DNA from: CAYNYF01 sp964401385
Lineage (GTDB): Bacteria > Planctomycetota > Phycisphaerae > SM23-33
Direction: 5' to 3'
Length of the DNA: 64,000 bases
NCBI GenBank assembly: GCA_964401385.1
Contig: CAYNYF010000004.1
Location: 16,244 to 80,243 of the forward strand
Program-made: the position numbers and the translations under genes
Notes under the pieces: model-generated
The model's database searches: none
What the model saw: only the letters and a program-made list of their open reading frames with translations
Told to the model about the DNA's origin: nothing
Shown: piece by piece, positions 35,522 through 42,875 of the stretch
How positions within the stretch are numbered: the stretch's first letter is position 1
Layout: each line of letters begins with the position of its first letter

Positions 35522-36184
35522 CTACTGTCTGCCCGCCCGGGCCTCGGCCACCGTGCGGACGAATCGTTGGGCCAAGTCTGTGATGGTGGCGAAGTCGCCC
35601 GACCGGATCGCGTCCTTCCGGACCAGGGCCGAGCCCACACACAGCGTGACCCCTCCGGCTCGGATGAAATCGCCCGCCGTCTCCAGGTTCACGCCGCCGG
35701 TCGGACAAAGCTTCAAGTGCGGCATCGGGGCCAGGACGTCCTTGAAGAACCCCGGCCCCAGGCGCGTGGCCGGGAAGACCTTCACGATGTCGGCGCCGGC
35801 GTTGGTGGCGGCGAGGATCTCGGTGGGGCTGAACGCCCCCGGCACGGCCGGCGCGCCGGCCTCGTGGGCGGCGCGGATGATCCCGGCGTCGAAGATGGGC
35901 GAGACCACGAACTGGGCGCCCGCGGACAGCGCCTCGGCGGCGGCGGCCGGGGACAGCACGCTGCCGACGCCGATCAACGCCGCCGGGTCCATCGCCTCGC
36001 GGCACCGGCGAATCGTGGCCAGGGCGTCCGGGGTGGTCATGGTGATCTCAATGCAGTCCACCCCGCCGGCCAGCAGCGCCTGGGCTACCTCCAGCAGTTG
36101 CTCGGAGCTGTCGGCGCGGACGACGGCGATGACGCCTTTCCCGCACAGGCGTTCGACGGTTGCACGTCTCTCTGGTGCTGTCAT
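35522..36184 (-). CDS. eda: KDPG/KHG aldolase
   Basis: 2-dehydro-3-deoxy-6-phosphogluconate aldolase (220 residues), a class I Schiff-base aldolase of the Entner-Doudoroff and uronate pathways. Glu46 in IEITMTTPDA and Lys135 in IVKVFPAT are the general acid/base and Schiff-base residues; the phosphate loop is CPTGGVNLE. ATG 36184 is chosen because GGGAG precedes it; an upstream in-frame ATG (36271) would add 29 residues without family similarity. It is 71 bases upstream of rex on the same strand reading, with separate promoters likely. Confidence 0.92.
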   Translation of the reverse strand: MTAPERRATVERLCGKGVIAVVRADSSEQLLEVAQALLAGGVDCIEITMTTPDALATIRRCREAMDPAALIGVGSVLSPAAAAEALSAGAQFVVSPIFDAGIIRAAHEAGAPAVPGAFSPTEILAATNAGADIVKVFPATRLGPGFFKDVLAPMPHLKLCPTGGVNLETAGDFIRAGGVTLCVGSALVRKDAIRSGDFATITDLAQRFVRTVAEARAGRQ

Positions 36185-36337
36185 TGCTGCAATCTCCCGG
36201 ATGCGGGCGGGCGGACAACGCGAGCCGCCGGCAGCCACGGTTCTTGTATGGGTTTTCCGGCCCGGGTTCAATGGTCGCCGGCCGCTTTCCGGCAGGATGC
36301 CTCCGCGGCGATCGCAATGCCCCCCCCGCGGCGGGCC

Positions 36338-36880
36338 TCAGACCAGTTCGAAAATCGACTGGGTCTTGATGATGGTCAGCTCGTCGGGGAAGGCGTGATA
36401 GCTGAACACGTGCAGGTGGCGTACCTTGGCGTCGTAGTCGATGTAGCTCAGCGGCGCCAGGGAGCCGCTGGACCATTCCGGAAAGGGCACGAACAGGCCG
36501 CCGCGGCTGGCCTGGGCGGCCAGCTCCTCGTGCGAGTGGGCGTACAGCCTCGCCGACATGGTCTCCACTTGAAAGCTCGTCATGTATCGGATGCCGTCGA
36601 TGTGATTGATCTCGCGGTCCTTTTCCCCGCGCAGCGGCAGCGAGATGAGCCTGCCGCGCCGGGGCAGCTCGGCGCCGGTCTCGGCGATCAGCTCCACGAT
36701 GGTGGCCCGGCCGCGGAAAAAGCCGATCAGATGGCTGATGCCCGTCACCCAGATGTGGGCCTCGTAGCCGGCCTGGACGATCCGGTGGTCGTGATAGATG
36801 TCGAACAGCTCCGGGTGCAGCGGGCGGCTGTACAGGATGAATTGCAGCTCGGAAACAGTTTGCTTTTGTGGCAACGGCAT
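36338..36880 (-). CDS. Conserved hypothetical protein (DUF2617-like)
   Basis: Protein of 180 residues without signal peptide or membrane segment. The pattern FDIYHDHRIVQAGYEAHIWVTG, LIGFFRGRATIVELIA and SYHAFPDELTIIKTQS agrees with what I remember of DUF2617 proteins, frequent in planctomycetes and of unknown role. The gene stands alone. ATG at 36880 is preceded by AAAGAG. The family name is uncertain. Confidence 0.65.
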   Translation of the reverse strand: MPLPQKQTVSELQFILYSRPLHPELFDIYHDHRIVQAGYEAHIWVTGISHLIGFFRGRATIVELIAETGAELPRRGRLISLPLRGEKDREINHIDGIRYMTSFQVETMSARLYAHSHEELAAQASRGGLFVPFPEWSSGSLAPLSYIDYDAKVRHLHVFSYHAFPDELTIIKTQSIFELV

Positions 36881-37205
36881 CGTTCCGCTCTTTCAACTCA
36901 CTACCGTCAATTATACCCGACGCGCTGCTCGCGACAAGCCGCCTTCTCCCAAAGTCCTCCCGGGGGTGCACCAGCGGATCGTGGCACTCCGTGTGATAGG
37001 CCACGGCTTCACGGCTTCAGCCGTGGTGCTTAGGACAGGCCCCGCAGGCTCGCGGGGTGTCCTTTCGAAAAAACGTCCTTCCGCTGCCGGCTTCAGCCCT
37101 GAAAAGGTGGGCCGCCGCGGCGACCCACGCTACCGCTGGCCTTCACCGCCGCGCCGCCACTGTTTTGTGGTGCACTCTGGTGTCGGGGGTGACCTCGGGG
37201 GCGGC
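36881..37205. other. Non-coding region with REP-like hairpins
   Basis: Contains two strong palindromes: 37001-37026, where CCACGGCT pairs with AGCCGTGG, and 37033-37062, where GGACA and CCCCGC pair with GCGGGG and TGTCC around a short loop. Neither is followed by a long U tract. No gene seen. This region opens the repeat-rich stretch that continues to about 37750. Confidence 0.6.
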
Positions 37206-37240
37206 AAAAAAATCACCCGGGCCTTGCCGGCCCGGGTGAT
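37206..37240 (-). terminator. Rho-independent terminator of the PEP-CTERM remnant
   Basis: Perfect 12-base stem (ATCACCCGGGCC with GGCCCGGGTGAT) with a five-base loop, followed on the minus strand by seven T residues (37206-37212). It stands about 35 bases after the stop of the tail fragment at 37274, so it is the original terminator of that gene. Confidence 0.9.
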
Positions 37241-37273
37241 CGGCTCCCTCTGCCTTTATCGGGTATCGTGATG

Positions 37274-37378
37274 CTACGGCCGACGTCGCCGCCGGCAGGC
37301 TAAGACTGCGCTCGCCGCCAGCAGGGCCAGCGTCATCGGCTCGGGGATGGCCCCTCCGCCGCCGGTCCCATAAAAGCG
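37274..37378 (-). pseudogene. Detached PEP-CTERM tail
   Basis: Reads FYGTGGGGAIPEPMTLALLA, then ASAVLACRRRRRP and stop: a complete PEP-CTERM signal (IPEP, hydrophobic stretch, Arg cluster) without gene body or start. A nearly identical GTGGGGAIPEPMTLSLLA lies at 37735-37790 at the end of the gene fragment upstream. The array of palindromes lies between them. Together they look like one gene whose tail was duplicated and separated. Confidence 0.8.
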
Positions 37379-37379
37379 C

Positions 37380-37404
37380 GTAGGGTGCGTGCTTGCACGC
37401 ACGC
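37380..37404. repeat. REP-like palindrome, forward copy 1
   Basis: Starts with GTAG followed by a perfect hairpin GTGCGTGC-TT-GCACGCAC. A GTAG tetranucleotide before a hairpin is the hallmark of REP elements moved by RAYT transposases. Confidence 0.8.
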
Positions 37405-37440
37405 GAATTGTCTCGCCCGGCGCCCGCACGGAGGCCGGCC

Positions 37441-37463
37441 GTAGGGTGCGTGCTCGCACGCAC
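37441..37463. repeat. REP-like palindrome, forward copy 2
   Basis: Same element as 37380-37404 with TC instead of TT in the loop. Confidence 0.8.
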
Positions 37464-37484
37464 CTGCTACCTCCGTTTCAGCGC

Positions 37485-37613
37485 GTAGGGTGCGCGCTTG
37501 CACGCACGCGAATTGCTTTCTTCCCCGCGACGCCTGCGCGATATGTCATTGCATGACAGGTGGCTGCAAGCAGCCACCCTACCGACCGCCCGGCCCCGGC
37601 ACGGACGGCGCCC
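37485..37613. repeat. REP doublet unit 1 (129-base tandem unit)
   Basis: Contains a forward GTAG palindrome (37485-37507), a TGTCATTGCATGACA palindrome (37544-37558) and an inverted palindrome GGTGGCTGC-AA-GCAGCCACC ending in CTAC (37559-37582). This pairing of opposed REP hairpins resembles BIME units. The unit is repeated at 37614. Confidence 0.8.
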
Positions 37614-37742
37614 GTAGGGTGCGTGCTTGCACGCACGCCAGTTGTCTGATCACCGGCGACGGCTGCGCGATATGTCATTCCATGACAGGTGGCTGCAAGC
37701 AGCCACCCTACCGGCTGCGCGATGTGTCATTGCGTAACTGCC
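37614..37742. repeat. REP doublet unit 2 (129-base tandem unit)
   Basis: Forward palindrome at 37614-37636 and inverted palindrome at 37688-37711, exactly 129 bases from their counterparts in unit 1. A third partial TGTCATTGCG (37725-37734) gives the premature stop of the PEP-CTERM gene fragment. Confidence 0.8.
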
Positions 37743-37990
37743 AGCAGGGACAGCGTCATCGGCTCGGGGATGGCCCCTCCGCCGCCGGTGCCGGCGAAGC
37801 TGGCGTCGGCGAAGAAGGACTTCTCCTGGCCGTCGTTGCCGCGGACGGTGAAGGTGACGCCGTACTTTCCGTCGCCGGCGTACTGGTAGGCCCAGTCGAG
37901 GTAAGGCACGCCCACCGGCGGCGCTGCCGGCGGCGGCGTCGGCGCCTGCGGAAAAAGCGCTGGTGAAATCGAAGCCGCCCGTGGATGGGG
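37727..37990 (-). pseudogene. PEP-CTERM protein gene fragment, cut by REP insertion
   Basis: Minus-strand coding fragment with YLDWAYQYAGDGKYGVTFTV, DGQEKSFFADASFAG and GTGGGGAIPEPMTLSLLA, then VTQ and stop. The hydrophobic segment and the Arg cluster of the sorting signal are missing because the frame runs into the palindrome array. Upstream of about 37900 two frames look equally protein-like (one reads FDFTSAFSAGADAAAG), so a frameshift may be present, and I find no start codon with a ribosome site. Probably not functional. Confidence 0.7.
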
Positions 37991-38041
37991 CGTCCTAAGC
38001 TGACCAGTCTGGGGATACGTGATTCCCAATCCGGGAGTTTG

Positions 38042-38077
38042 GCTCCCGACCGATGAATTTCGGCCGGGAGCTTTTTT
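38042..38077 (+). terminator. Rho-independent terminator, plus strand, with possible competing hairpin
   Basis: Stem GCTCCCG/CGGGAGC extended by CCGA/TCGG and followed by six T residues. Just upstream, CGGGAG at 38033-38038 can instead pair with CTCCCG at 38043-38048, which would prevent the terminator. No plus-strand gene is seen before it. Confidence 0.75.
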
Positions 38078-38189
38078 ACGCGCCCGCGTCCTGGCTGGGC
38101 CGGATCGCACGGCCGCTCCTGAGGACATGCCAACCGGGTCGTCGTGAAGACGTGAGGGAAACCGGAAGTCGCGGCTTCGGCAGAATAGG

Positions 38190-38218
38190 TTGACACCATA
38201 GGTACAATGTGATATGGT
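38190..38218 (+). promoter_or_regulatory. Sigma70 promoter of the PEP-CTERM gene
   Basis: Perfect TTGACA (38190-38195), 17-base spacer and TATGGT (38213-38218). A direct repeat GGTACAATG occurs at 38201-38209 and 38216-38224, 15 bases apart, overlapping spacer and -10 box, so a repressor might bind there. The leader to ATG 38342 is about 115 bases. Confidence 0.7.
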
Positions 38219-38341
38219 ACAATGCGTAGTCATGGGCCGGCCGTGGCCTTTGGGCTCGGGTCAGCCTTCCACCCTGCTCATACATTCATTCAGAGCAAAG
38301 AGACGGGTATCGCAGGGCTTGGTTGCTGGGAGGTTGGACTC

Positions 38342-38914
38342 ATGAAGTTTCACCGGGTTTTGTATGCAATGGCATTGGCTGCATTGTGCGCTCCGACGCC
38401 GGCATTCGGGGAAACCATAGTGGGGCCGTCCGTCGGCACAGGGTGGGTCGACGGACTGACCGAAGGTCCACCGGGAGCGGCGTTCCTGCTGGACTATGCG
38501 GCGCTGGATCCCCGGGTGGGATCACCCATCGACGTCGTCGGCGTCACGCTCGCGTTCGATACACTGGGCGTGCTCTTCGAGGATCTGACTATCCAGTTGG
38601 ATGTCAATCCCTCGGCGGCGTACAGCTTCCCGTCGCCCAATGGGCAGCAGGTCGCCCACATGCTGTATGATCCAGCCTACTTCGACCCGGGCTCAATCGG
38701 GAGCCCGCACTCGGAAATCGATCCGGTCTGGAAGGCCGAGCTGTCCGACGGCGTCCTGAGCGGGAGGCTGTGGGTCGAGGGCGTGAGCTCGGGCATGCCC
38801 AACCAGTTCAGCCTTGCGGCGGAGGTTAGTTTTGTGATACCCGAGCCAGCGGCGATATCGTTGCTGGCCTTTGGGGCCGCCGGGTCGCTGCTCAAGCGCA
38901 AGGGCAGCGGGTGA
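38342..38914 (+). CDS. PEP-CTERM sorted exported protein
   Basis: Exported protein of 190 residues: signal peptide (MKFHRVLYAMALAALCAPTPAFG), a beta-rich passenger with no recognised family, and the tail IPEPAAISLLAFGAAGSLLKRKGSG, a complete though Arg-poor PEP-CTERM signal. ATG 38342 follows GGGAGG. The gene ends at the base before the convergent ruvB stop, so transcripts of the two strands meet without spacer. Confidence 0.85.
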   Translation: MKFHRVLYAMALAALCAPTPAFGETIVGPSVGTGWVDGLTEGPPGAAFLLDYAALDPRVGSPIDVVGVTLAFDTLGVLFEDLTIQLDVNPSAAYSFPSPNGQQVAHMLYDPAYFDPGSIGSPHSEIDPVWKAELSDGVLSGRLWVEGVSSGMPNQFSLAAEVSFVIPEPAAISLLAFGAAGSLLKRKGSG

Positions 38915-39964
38915 TCAGGGCTGGTCGGGGCCGCCGTCGAACAGTCCGGACTCATCGGGCGGTCGGTCGTACTTGCGGTTGAGGTGTTCGTAGGCCTTGA
39001 CGGTGGCCAGCCGGCCGCGGCGGGTGCGGGCGAGAAAGCCGACCTGGAGCAGGAAGGGCTCCACCACGTCCACCAGGGTGTCGATCTCCTCGCCCAGGGT
39101 GGCGGCGACCGCCTCGATACCGACCGGCCCGCCGCCGTAGGTGTCGATGATGACCCGCAAAAACTGCCGGTCCAGCTCGTCCAGGCCGACCGAGTCGATG
39201 CCCTCCAGCTTCAGCGCGGCGTCGACGATTTGGCGGGTCAGCCGGCCGTCGCCCTTAACCTGGGCGTAGTCGCGGCAGCGGCGGAGCAGCCGGTTGGCGA
39301 TTCGCGGCGTGCCCCGGGCCCGGCGGGCCATCGTCGCCAGGGCGTCGCCGACGCAGCCGATCTTGAGCATGCCGGCCGACATCTCCAGCCGCTTAAGCAG
39401 GTCCGCCTCGGACCAGAAGTCCAGGTGCTGGGTGATGCCGAAGCGGGTCCGCAGCGGCGGGGACAGCAGCCCCGCCCGCGTGGTTGCCCCGATCAGCGTG
39501 AACGGCTTCAGCGGCAGGTTGATCGTGCGGCTGTGCATGCCCGAGTCGACCACGAAGTCGACCTTGAACTCCTCCATGGCCGGGTAGATGTACTCCTCCA
39601 CGGCCGCCGAGAGCCGGTGGACCTCGTCGATGAACAGGACGTCGCCGTCCTCCAGGTTGGTCAGGATGCCCACCAGGTCGCCGGGGCGGGTCAGGGCCGG
39701 CCCGGAGGAGACCTTGATCGTGGCCGACATCTCGTGGGCCAGCACGTACGCCATCGTGGTCTTGCCCAGCCCCGGCGGGCCGTGCAGCAGCACGTGCTCC
39801 ATCGGCTCCCGGCGGTTGCGGGCGGCGACCACGGCGATGCGGAGCTTCTCGATCAGCTCCGGCGAGCCGATGCACTCGTCGAGCGTCCGCGGACGCAGGG
39901 CGACGTTGAACTGCTCGTCCTCGCCGCCGGCGCTTCCGGCCGAAATGATCTTCTTCCTGGCCAT
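38915..39964 (-). CDS. ruvB: Holliday junction branch migration ATPase RuvB
   Basis: AAA+ helicase motor, 349 residues, that drives branch migration with RuvA. Features: Walker A GPPGLGKTT, Walker B FIDEVHRL, sensor region LIGATTRAGLLSPPLRTRFG, arginine finger in RARGTPRIANRLLRR and the C-terminal winged helix with TYGGGPVGIEAVA. ATG 39964 (MARKK) is preferred; GTG 39973 would add three residues. Forms the end of the ispF-cysS-ruvC-ruvA-ruvB block. Confidence 0.97.
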   Translation of the reverse strand: MARKKIISAGSAGGEDEQFNVALRPRTLDECIGSPELIEKLRIAVVAARNRREPMEHVLLHGPPGLGKTTMAYVLAHEMSATIKVSSGPALTRPGDLVGILTNLEDGDVLFIDEVHRLSAAVEEYIYPAMEEFKVDFVVDSGMHSRTINLPLKPFTLIGATTRAGLLSPPLRTRFGITQHLDFWSEADLLKRLEMSAGMLKIGCVGDALATMARRARGTPRIANRLLRRCRDYAQVKGDGRLTRQIVDAALKLEGIDSVGLDELDRQFLRVIIDTYGGGPVGIEAVAATLGEEIDTLVDVVEPFLLQVGFLARTRRGRLATVKAYEHLNRKYDRPPDESGLFDGGPDQP

Positions 39965-40003
39965 GCCTTGCACGTATCCCGGAACCGGGAACCCGGAACC
40001 CGG

Positions 40004-40645
40004 CTACGTTCTCCTGGCTCCCGACGGGCCGCCGGCCTTGAGCCGGTACGCCTGCTGGATGATCTGCTCCGGCGAGTCCATGCCCGGGGCGGCGGAAAGC
40101 ACGCGCTGGATGAGGGCGGCGGCGTCGGCGCGGCGCTCGCCGAGCTGGACCAGCACGGCCAGTGCCTCGGCGGCCGCCTCCGGCAGCTCCTCGGCCGGTG
40201 CGGCGAGGCCCTCGGCCGCGAATTCGTCCACGCGCCCACTCAATTCCGCCACCATCTGCTCGGCCGTGCGGCGACCGATCTCCGGCAGCGCTATCAGGAA
40301 TTTGACGTCCTTGTTGGCGATGGCGGCGGCGACCTCGCCCGGCCGGCGGACCAGCGCCCGCAGGGCCCGGCGAATGCCGATGCCCTTGACCGTCGTGAAC
40401 AGACGGAAAAAGTCCCGGTCGGACTCGTTGACGAAGCCCACCAGCCGCGGCTGGGCCGAGCCGCGCGAGGGGTCGCCCTCGAGATAATGAATCGTGTGCA
40501 GCACGACCTCCTGGCCGGCGCGGCGGGCCAAGGGCTCGACGTCGCAGGCCGGGATCAGCACCTCATACGCCATCCCCGCCCCGGCGTCGATCAACGCCGC
40601 CCCGTCGGCGACGCGCTCGATCCTGCCTGTAATCCGGGCGATCAT
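40004..40645 (-). CDS. ruvA: Holliday junction protein RuvA
   Basis: RuvA of 213 residues, tetrameric holder of Holliday junctions. N-terminal OB fold (MIARITGRIERV, YEVLIPACDVE), helix-hairpin-helix motifs around LFTTVKGIGIRRALRAL and LIALPEIGRRTAEQMVAEL, and the flexible C-terminal domain that contacts RuvB. The linker (AAEGLAAPAEELPEAAA) is Ala/Glu-rich. ATG 40645. Confidence 0.96.
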   Translation of the reverse strand: MIARITGRIERVADGAALIDAGAGMAYEVLIPACDVEPLARRAGQEVVLHTIHYLEGDPSRGSAQPRLVGFVNESDRDFFRLFTTVKGIGIRRALRALVRRPGEVAAAIANKDVKFLIALPEIGRRTAEQMVAELSGRVDEFAAEGLAAPAEELPEAAAEALAVLVQLGERRADAAALIQRVLSAAPGMDSPEQIIQQAYRLKAGGPSGARRT

Positions 40646-40727
40646 CTTCGAACTGTTTTAGCCGCGAACGCCGCGAACGAAAACAACTTTTCCTGATGTC
40701 TGTACAGTTCGCGCTGTTCGCGGCATC
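40646..40727. repeat. Inverted CGCGAACG repeat between ruvC and ruvA
   Basis: Eighty-two bases with CGCGAACGCCGCGAAC on one side and GTTCGCGCTGTTCGCGGC on the other around an AT-rich centre. It can form a long imperfect hairpin inside the ruv transcript. Confidence 0.6.
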
Positions 40728-41231
40728 TCATGTCTCCGCCACGTGCTTTCCGGCACACAGGGCGATGGCTAGCGCGTCGGCCACGTCCGCCGGCTCGGGC
40801 AGCTCGCGGAGCCGGCAGAGCACCCGGACGGCCCGCTGCACCTGATGCTTGGCGGCGTGCCCGTTGCCGGTGAGGGCCCGCTTGACCATGGTGGCCGCGA
40901 AGTCGCGCACCTCCACGCCGGCTTGGGCGCAGGCCAGCAGGATCGCCCCGCGGGCGTGGCCCATCAGAATGGCCGTGCGCGGGTGCTTGTAGTGGGCGTA
41001 GAGCTTTTCGACGGCGGCCAGCTCGGGCTTGACCTCGCCCAGCAGCTCGGCCAGCTCCGCGTGCAGCCGCTCCAGCCGCTCGGGCATGGCGGCCCGGCGG
41101 TCGGTCTGGATGACGCCGGCCTCAACCACCTTCGCCTCCCGGCCGCGAATCTCCACCGCCCCGTAGCCGGTCGTCTCCAGGCCGGGATCGATGCCCAGGA
41201 TGCGAATCGCGGACGTCCCTGCCCGTGCCAT
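40728..41231 (-). CDS. ruvC: Holliday junction resolvase RuvC
   Basis: RuvC endonuclease, 167 residues. The four catalytic acids are in ILGIDPGLETTGYG (Asp15), AVEKLYAHYKHPRTA (Glu near 75), and the pair in PEPADVADALAIALC (Asp near 149 and 152). ATG 41231 gives the normal length; the longer frame upstream covers intergenic repeats. Confidence 0.96.
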   Translation of the reverse strand: MARAGTSAIRILGIDPGLETTGYGAVEIRGREAKVVEAGVIQTDRRAAMPERLERLHAELAELLGEVKPELAAVEKLYAHYKHPRTAILMGHARGAILLACAQAGVEVRDFAATMVKRALTGNGHAAKHQVQRAVRVLCRLRELPEPADVADALAIALCAGKHVAET

Positions 41232-41283
41232 GGCCGCATGATAAGAAGCTGAAGAGAAAGCTGAAAGCGGAAACGGCAAGAGA

Positions 41284-41310
41284 GGTCCACGAATTACACG
41301 GATTGCACGA
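41284..41310. repeat. Dispersed repeat, GTCCACGAATTACACG type, copy 3
   Basis: GGTCCACGAATTACACGGAT followed by TGCACGA, between cysS and ruvC. It is flanked by low-complexity AAGCTGAAA-type repeats (41245-41262 and 41311-41360). Same family as 16364-16412. Confidence 0.75.
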
Positions 41311-41357
41311 AGCTGAAAAACGAAAAGGCAAAGCTGAAAGCTGAAGAGGAAAAGTTT

Positions 41358-42773
41358 TCAGCTTTTCCGCCAGATGGTTCCGCTCGGCGTGTCTTCCAGG
41401 GTGACGCCCATTTCCGCGAGCTGGTTGCGGATGTCGTCTGCCCGGGCGAAGTCTTTTGCCTCTCTGGCCGCGGCGCGCTCGTCGATGAGGGCCTGGACCC
41501 GCTCTTCTGAGATGGCCAGCGGCTTTTCCCGCATCTCCGCCAGGTGCAGTCCGAGCACACTGTCCATCGCCAGGAGGGTGGCGTAGAGCCGCCCCTTGGG
41601 GGCGCGGGTGTCCTTCAGCGCGGCCCACATCGCCGCCAGCGACTGGGGCATGTTGAGGTCGTCCTCGGCCGCGGCGGTCATCGCGTCGAGGTGCTCGGGG
41701 ATGGGCGATTCGCCGCCGCCATAGTGCGGCCGGAGGTCCAGCACCGCCCGCTTCAGCCGGGCGTAGGCGCTGGCCGCTGCCGACAGGCCCTCCCAGGTAA
41801 AAGCCAACTGCTGCCGGTAATGCGCGTTCAGGCAGAAATAGCGGTACGCCATCGGCTCGAAGCCGCGCTCGATGAGCCTGTCCAGCGTGAGGAACTCCCC
41901 GCTGGACTTGGACATCCTCGCCTCCTCGCCGGTTTCGCCCTTGGGGAAGGTCAGGAACTCCCCGTGCATCCACCAGTTCACCCACTTGTGGCCCAGGGCG
42001 GTCTCGGCCTGGGCGATCTCATTGGTGTGGTGGAGGCTGATGTGGTCCACGCCGCCGCAGTGGATGTCCATCCGCTCGCCCAGGTACTTGATCGCCATGG
42101 CCGAGCACTCGATGTGCCAGCCGGGAAAGCCCACGCCCCAGGGGCTGTCCCATTCCATCAATCGCTGCCGGTCCGTCGGCGAGAACTTCCACAGGGCGAA
42201 GTCGGTGGGGTTTCGCTTTCCCGCGGCCATCTCCACGCGCGCCCCCGCCCGGAGCCCCTCGAGGTTCAGCCGGGCGAGTTTGCCGTAGTCGGGGAGCTTG
42301 GCCGTGTCGAAGTACACGCCGTCGCCGTCGATGACGTAAGTGACGCCCTTTTTCTGGAGCTGGCGGACCAGCTCGATCTGCTCGGCGATGTGCTCGGTGG
42401 CCTTGCACCAGACGTCCGGCTCCAGCAGGTTTAGCCGCCGCATGTCCTTGCGGAAGGCCTGCCAGTAGAACTCGGCGATCTCGCCGGCGCTCTTGCCCTC
42501 GCGGCGGGCGCCGAGGGCCATCTTGTCCTCGCCCTCGTCGGCGTCCGAGACCAGGTGGCCCACGTCGGTGACGTTCATGACGTGCCGGACTTCGTAGCCG
42601 CAGGTGACCAGCACGCGCTTGAGCACGTCCTCGAAGACGTACGTTCTGAGGTTGCCGATGTGGGCGAAGTTGTAGACGGTGGGGCCGCAGGTGTACAGAG
42701 ACACTTTGCCGGGCAGCAGCGGCTCGAACAAATCCTTCTTGCGGGTCAGGCTGTTATAGACTTTCAGGGCCAC
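41358..42773 (-). CDS. cysS: Cysteinyl-tRNA synthetase
   Basis: Class I aminoacyl-tRNA synthetase of 471 residues that charges tRNA-Cys. Signature motifs FAHIGNLRTY (HIGH-type) and RMSKSSGEF (KMSKS) are present, with zinc ligands in YTCGPTVYN, ECSAMA and HHTNE, and GGVDHISLHHTNE as the conserved substrate part. The C-terminal anticodon-binding helices are complete. The gene lies between ispF and ruvC on the minus strand. Confidence 0.97.
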   Translation of the reverse strand: MALKVYNSLTRKKDLFEPLLPGKVSLYTCGPTVYNFAHIGNLRTYVFEDVLKRVLVTCGYEVRHVMNVTDVGHLVSDADEGEDKMALGARREGKSAGEIAEFYWQAFRKDMRRLNLLEPDVWCKATEHIAEQIELVRQLQKKGVTYVIDGDGVYFDTAKLPDYGKLARLNLEGLRAGARVEMAAGKRNPTDFALWKFSPTDRQRLMEWDSPWGVGFPGWHIECSAMAIKYLGERMDIHCGGVDHISLHHTNEIAQAETALGHKWVNWWMHGEFLTFPKGETGEEARMSKSSGEFLTLDRLIERGFEPMAYRYFCLNAHYRQQLAFTWEGLSAAASAYARLKRAVLDLRPHYGGGESPIPEHLDAMTAAAEDDLNMPQSLAAMWAALKDTRAPKGRLYATLLAMDSVLGLHLAEMREKPLAISEERVQALIDERAAAREAKDFARADDIRNQLAEMGVTLEDTPSGTIWRKS

Positions 42774-42875
42774 AGGCGGTCTTCGATTGGCGGTTTGCCG
42801 TGCTCGGCGGATGCTGGCCGGCCGGCGTGCCGCCCCGGCCAGCGCGCGTCGAGAGCGGCAGTTCGATGATTGCCG

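Noticed and set aside
37380..37711. Possible CRISPR array of short repeats
   Set aside because: The repeats are palindromic, occur in both orientations and have irregular spacing (61, 44, 129 bases), and no cas genes are near. REP-like elements explain them better.
37861..37998. Plus-strand coding end (ALPAAASAPAEKALVKSKPP) before the terminator at 38042
   Set aside because: The frame has a stop at about 37850 and the minus strand reads a better PEP-CTERM body, so the plus-strand reading is probably chance.
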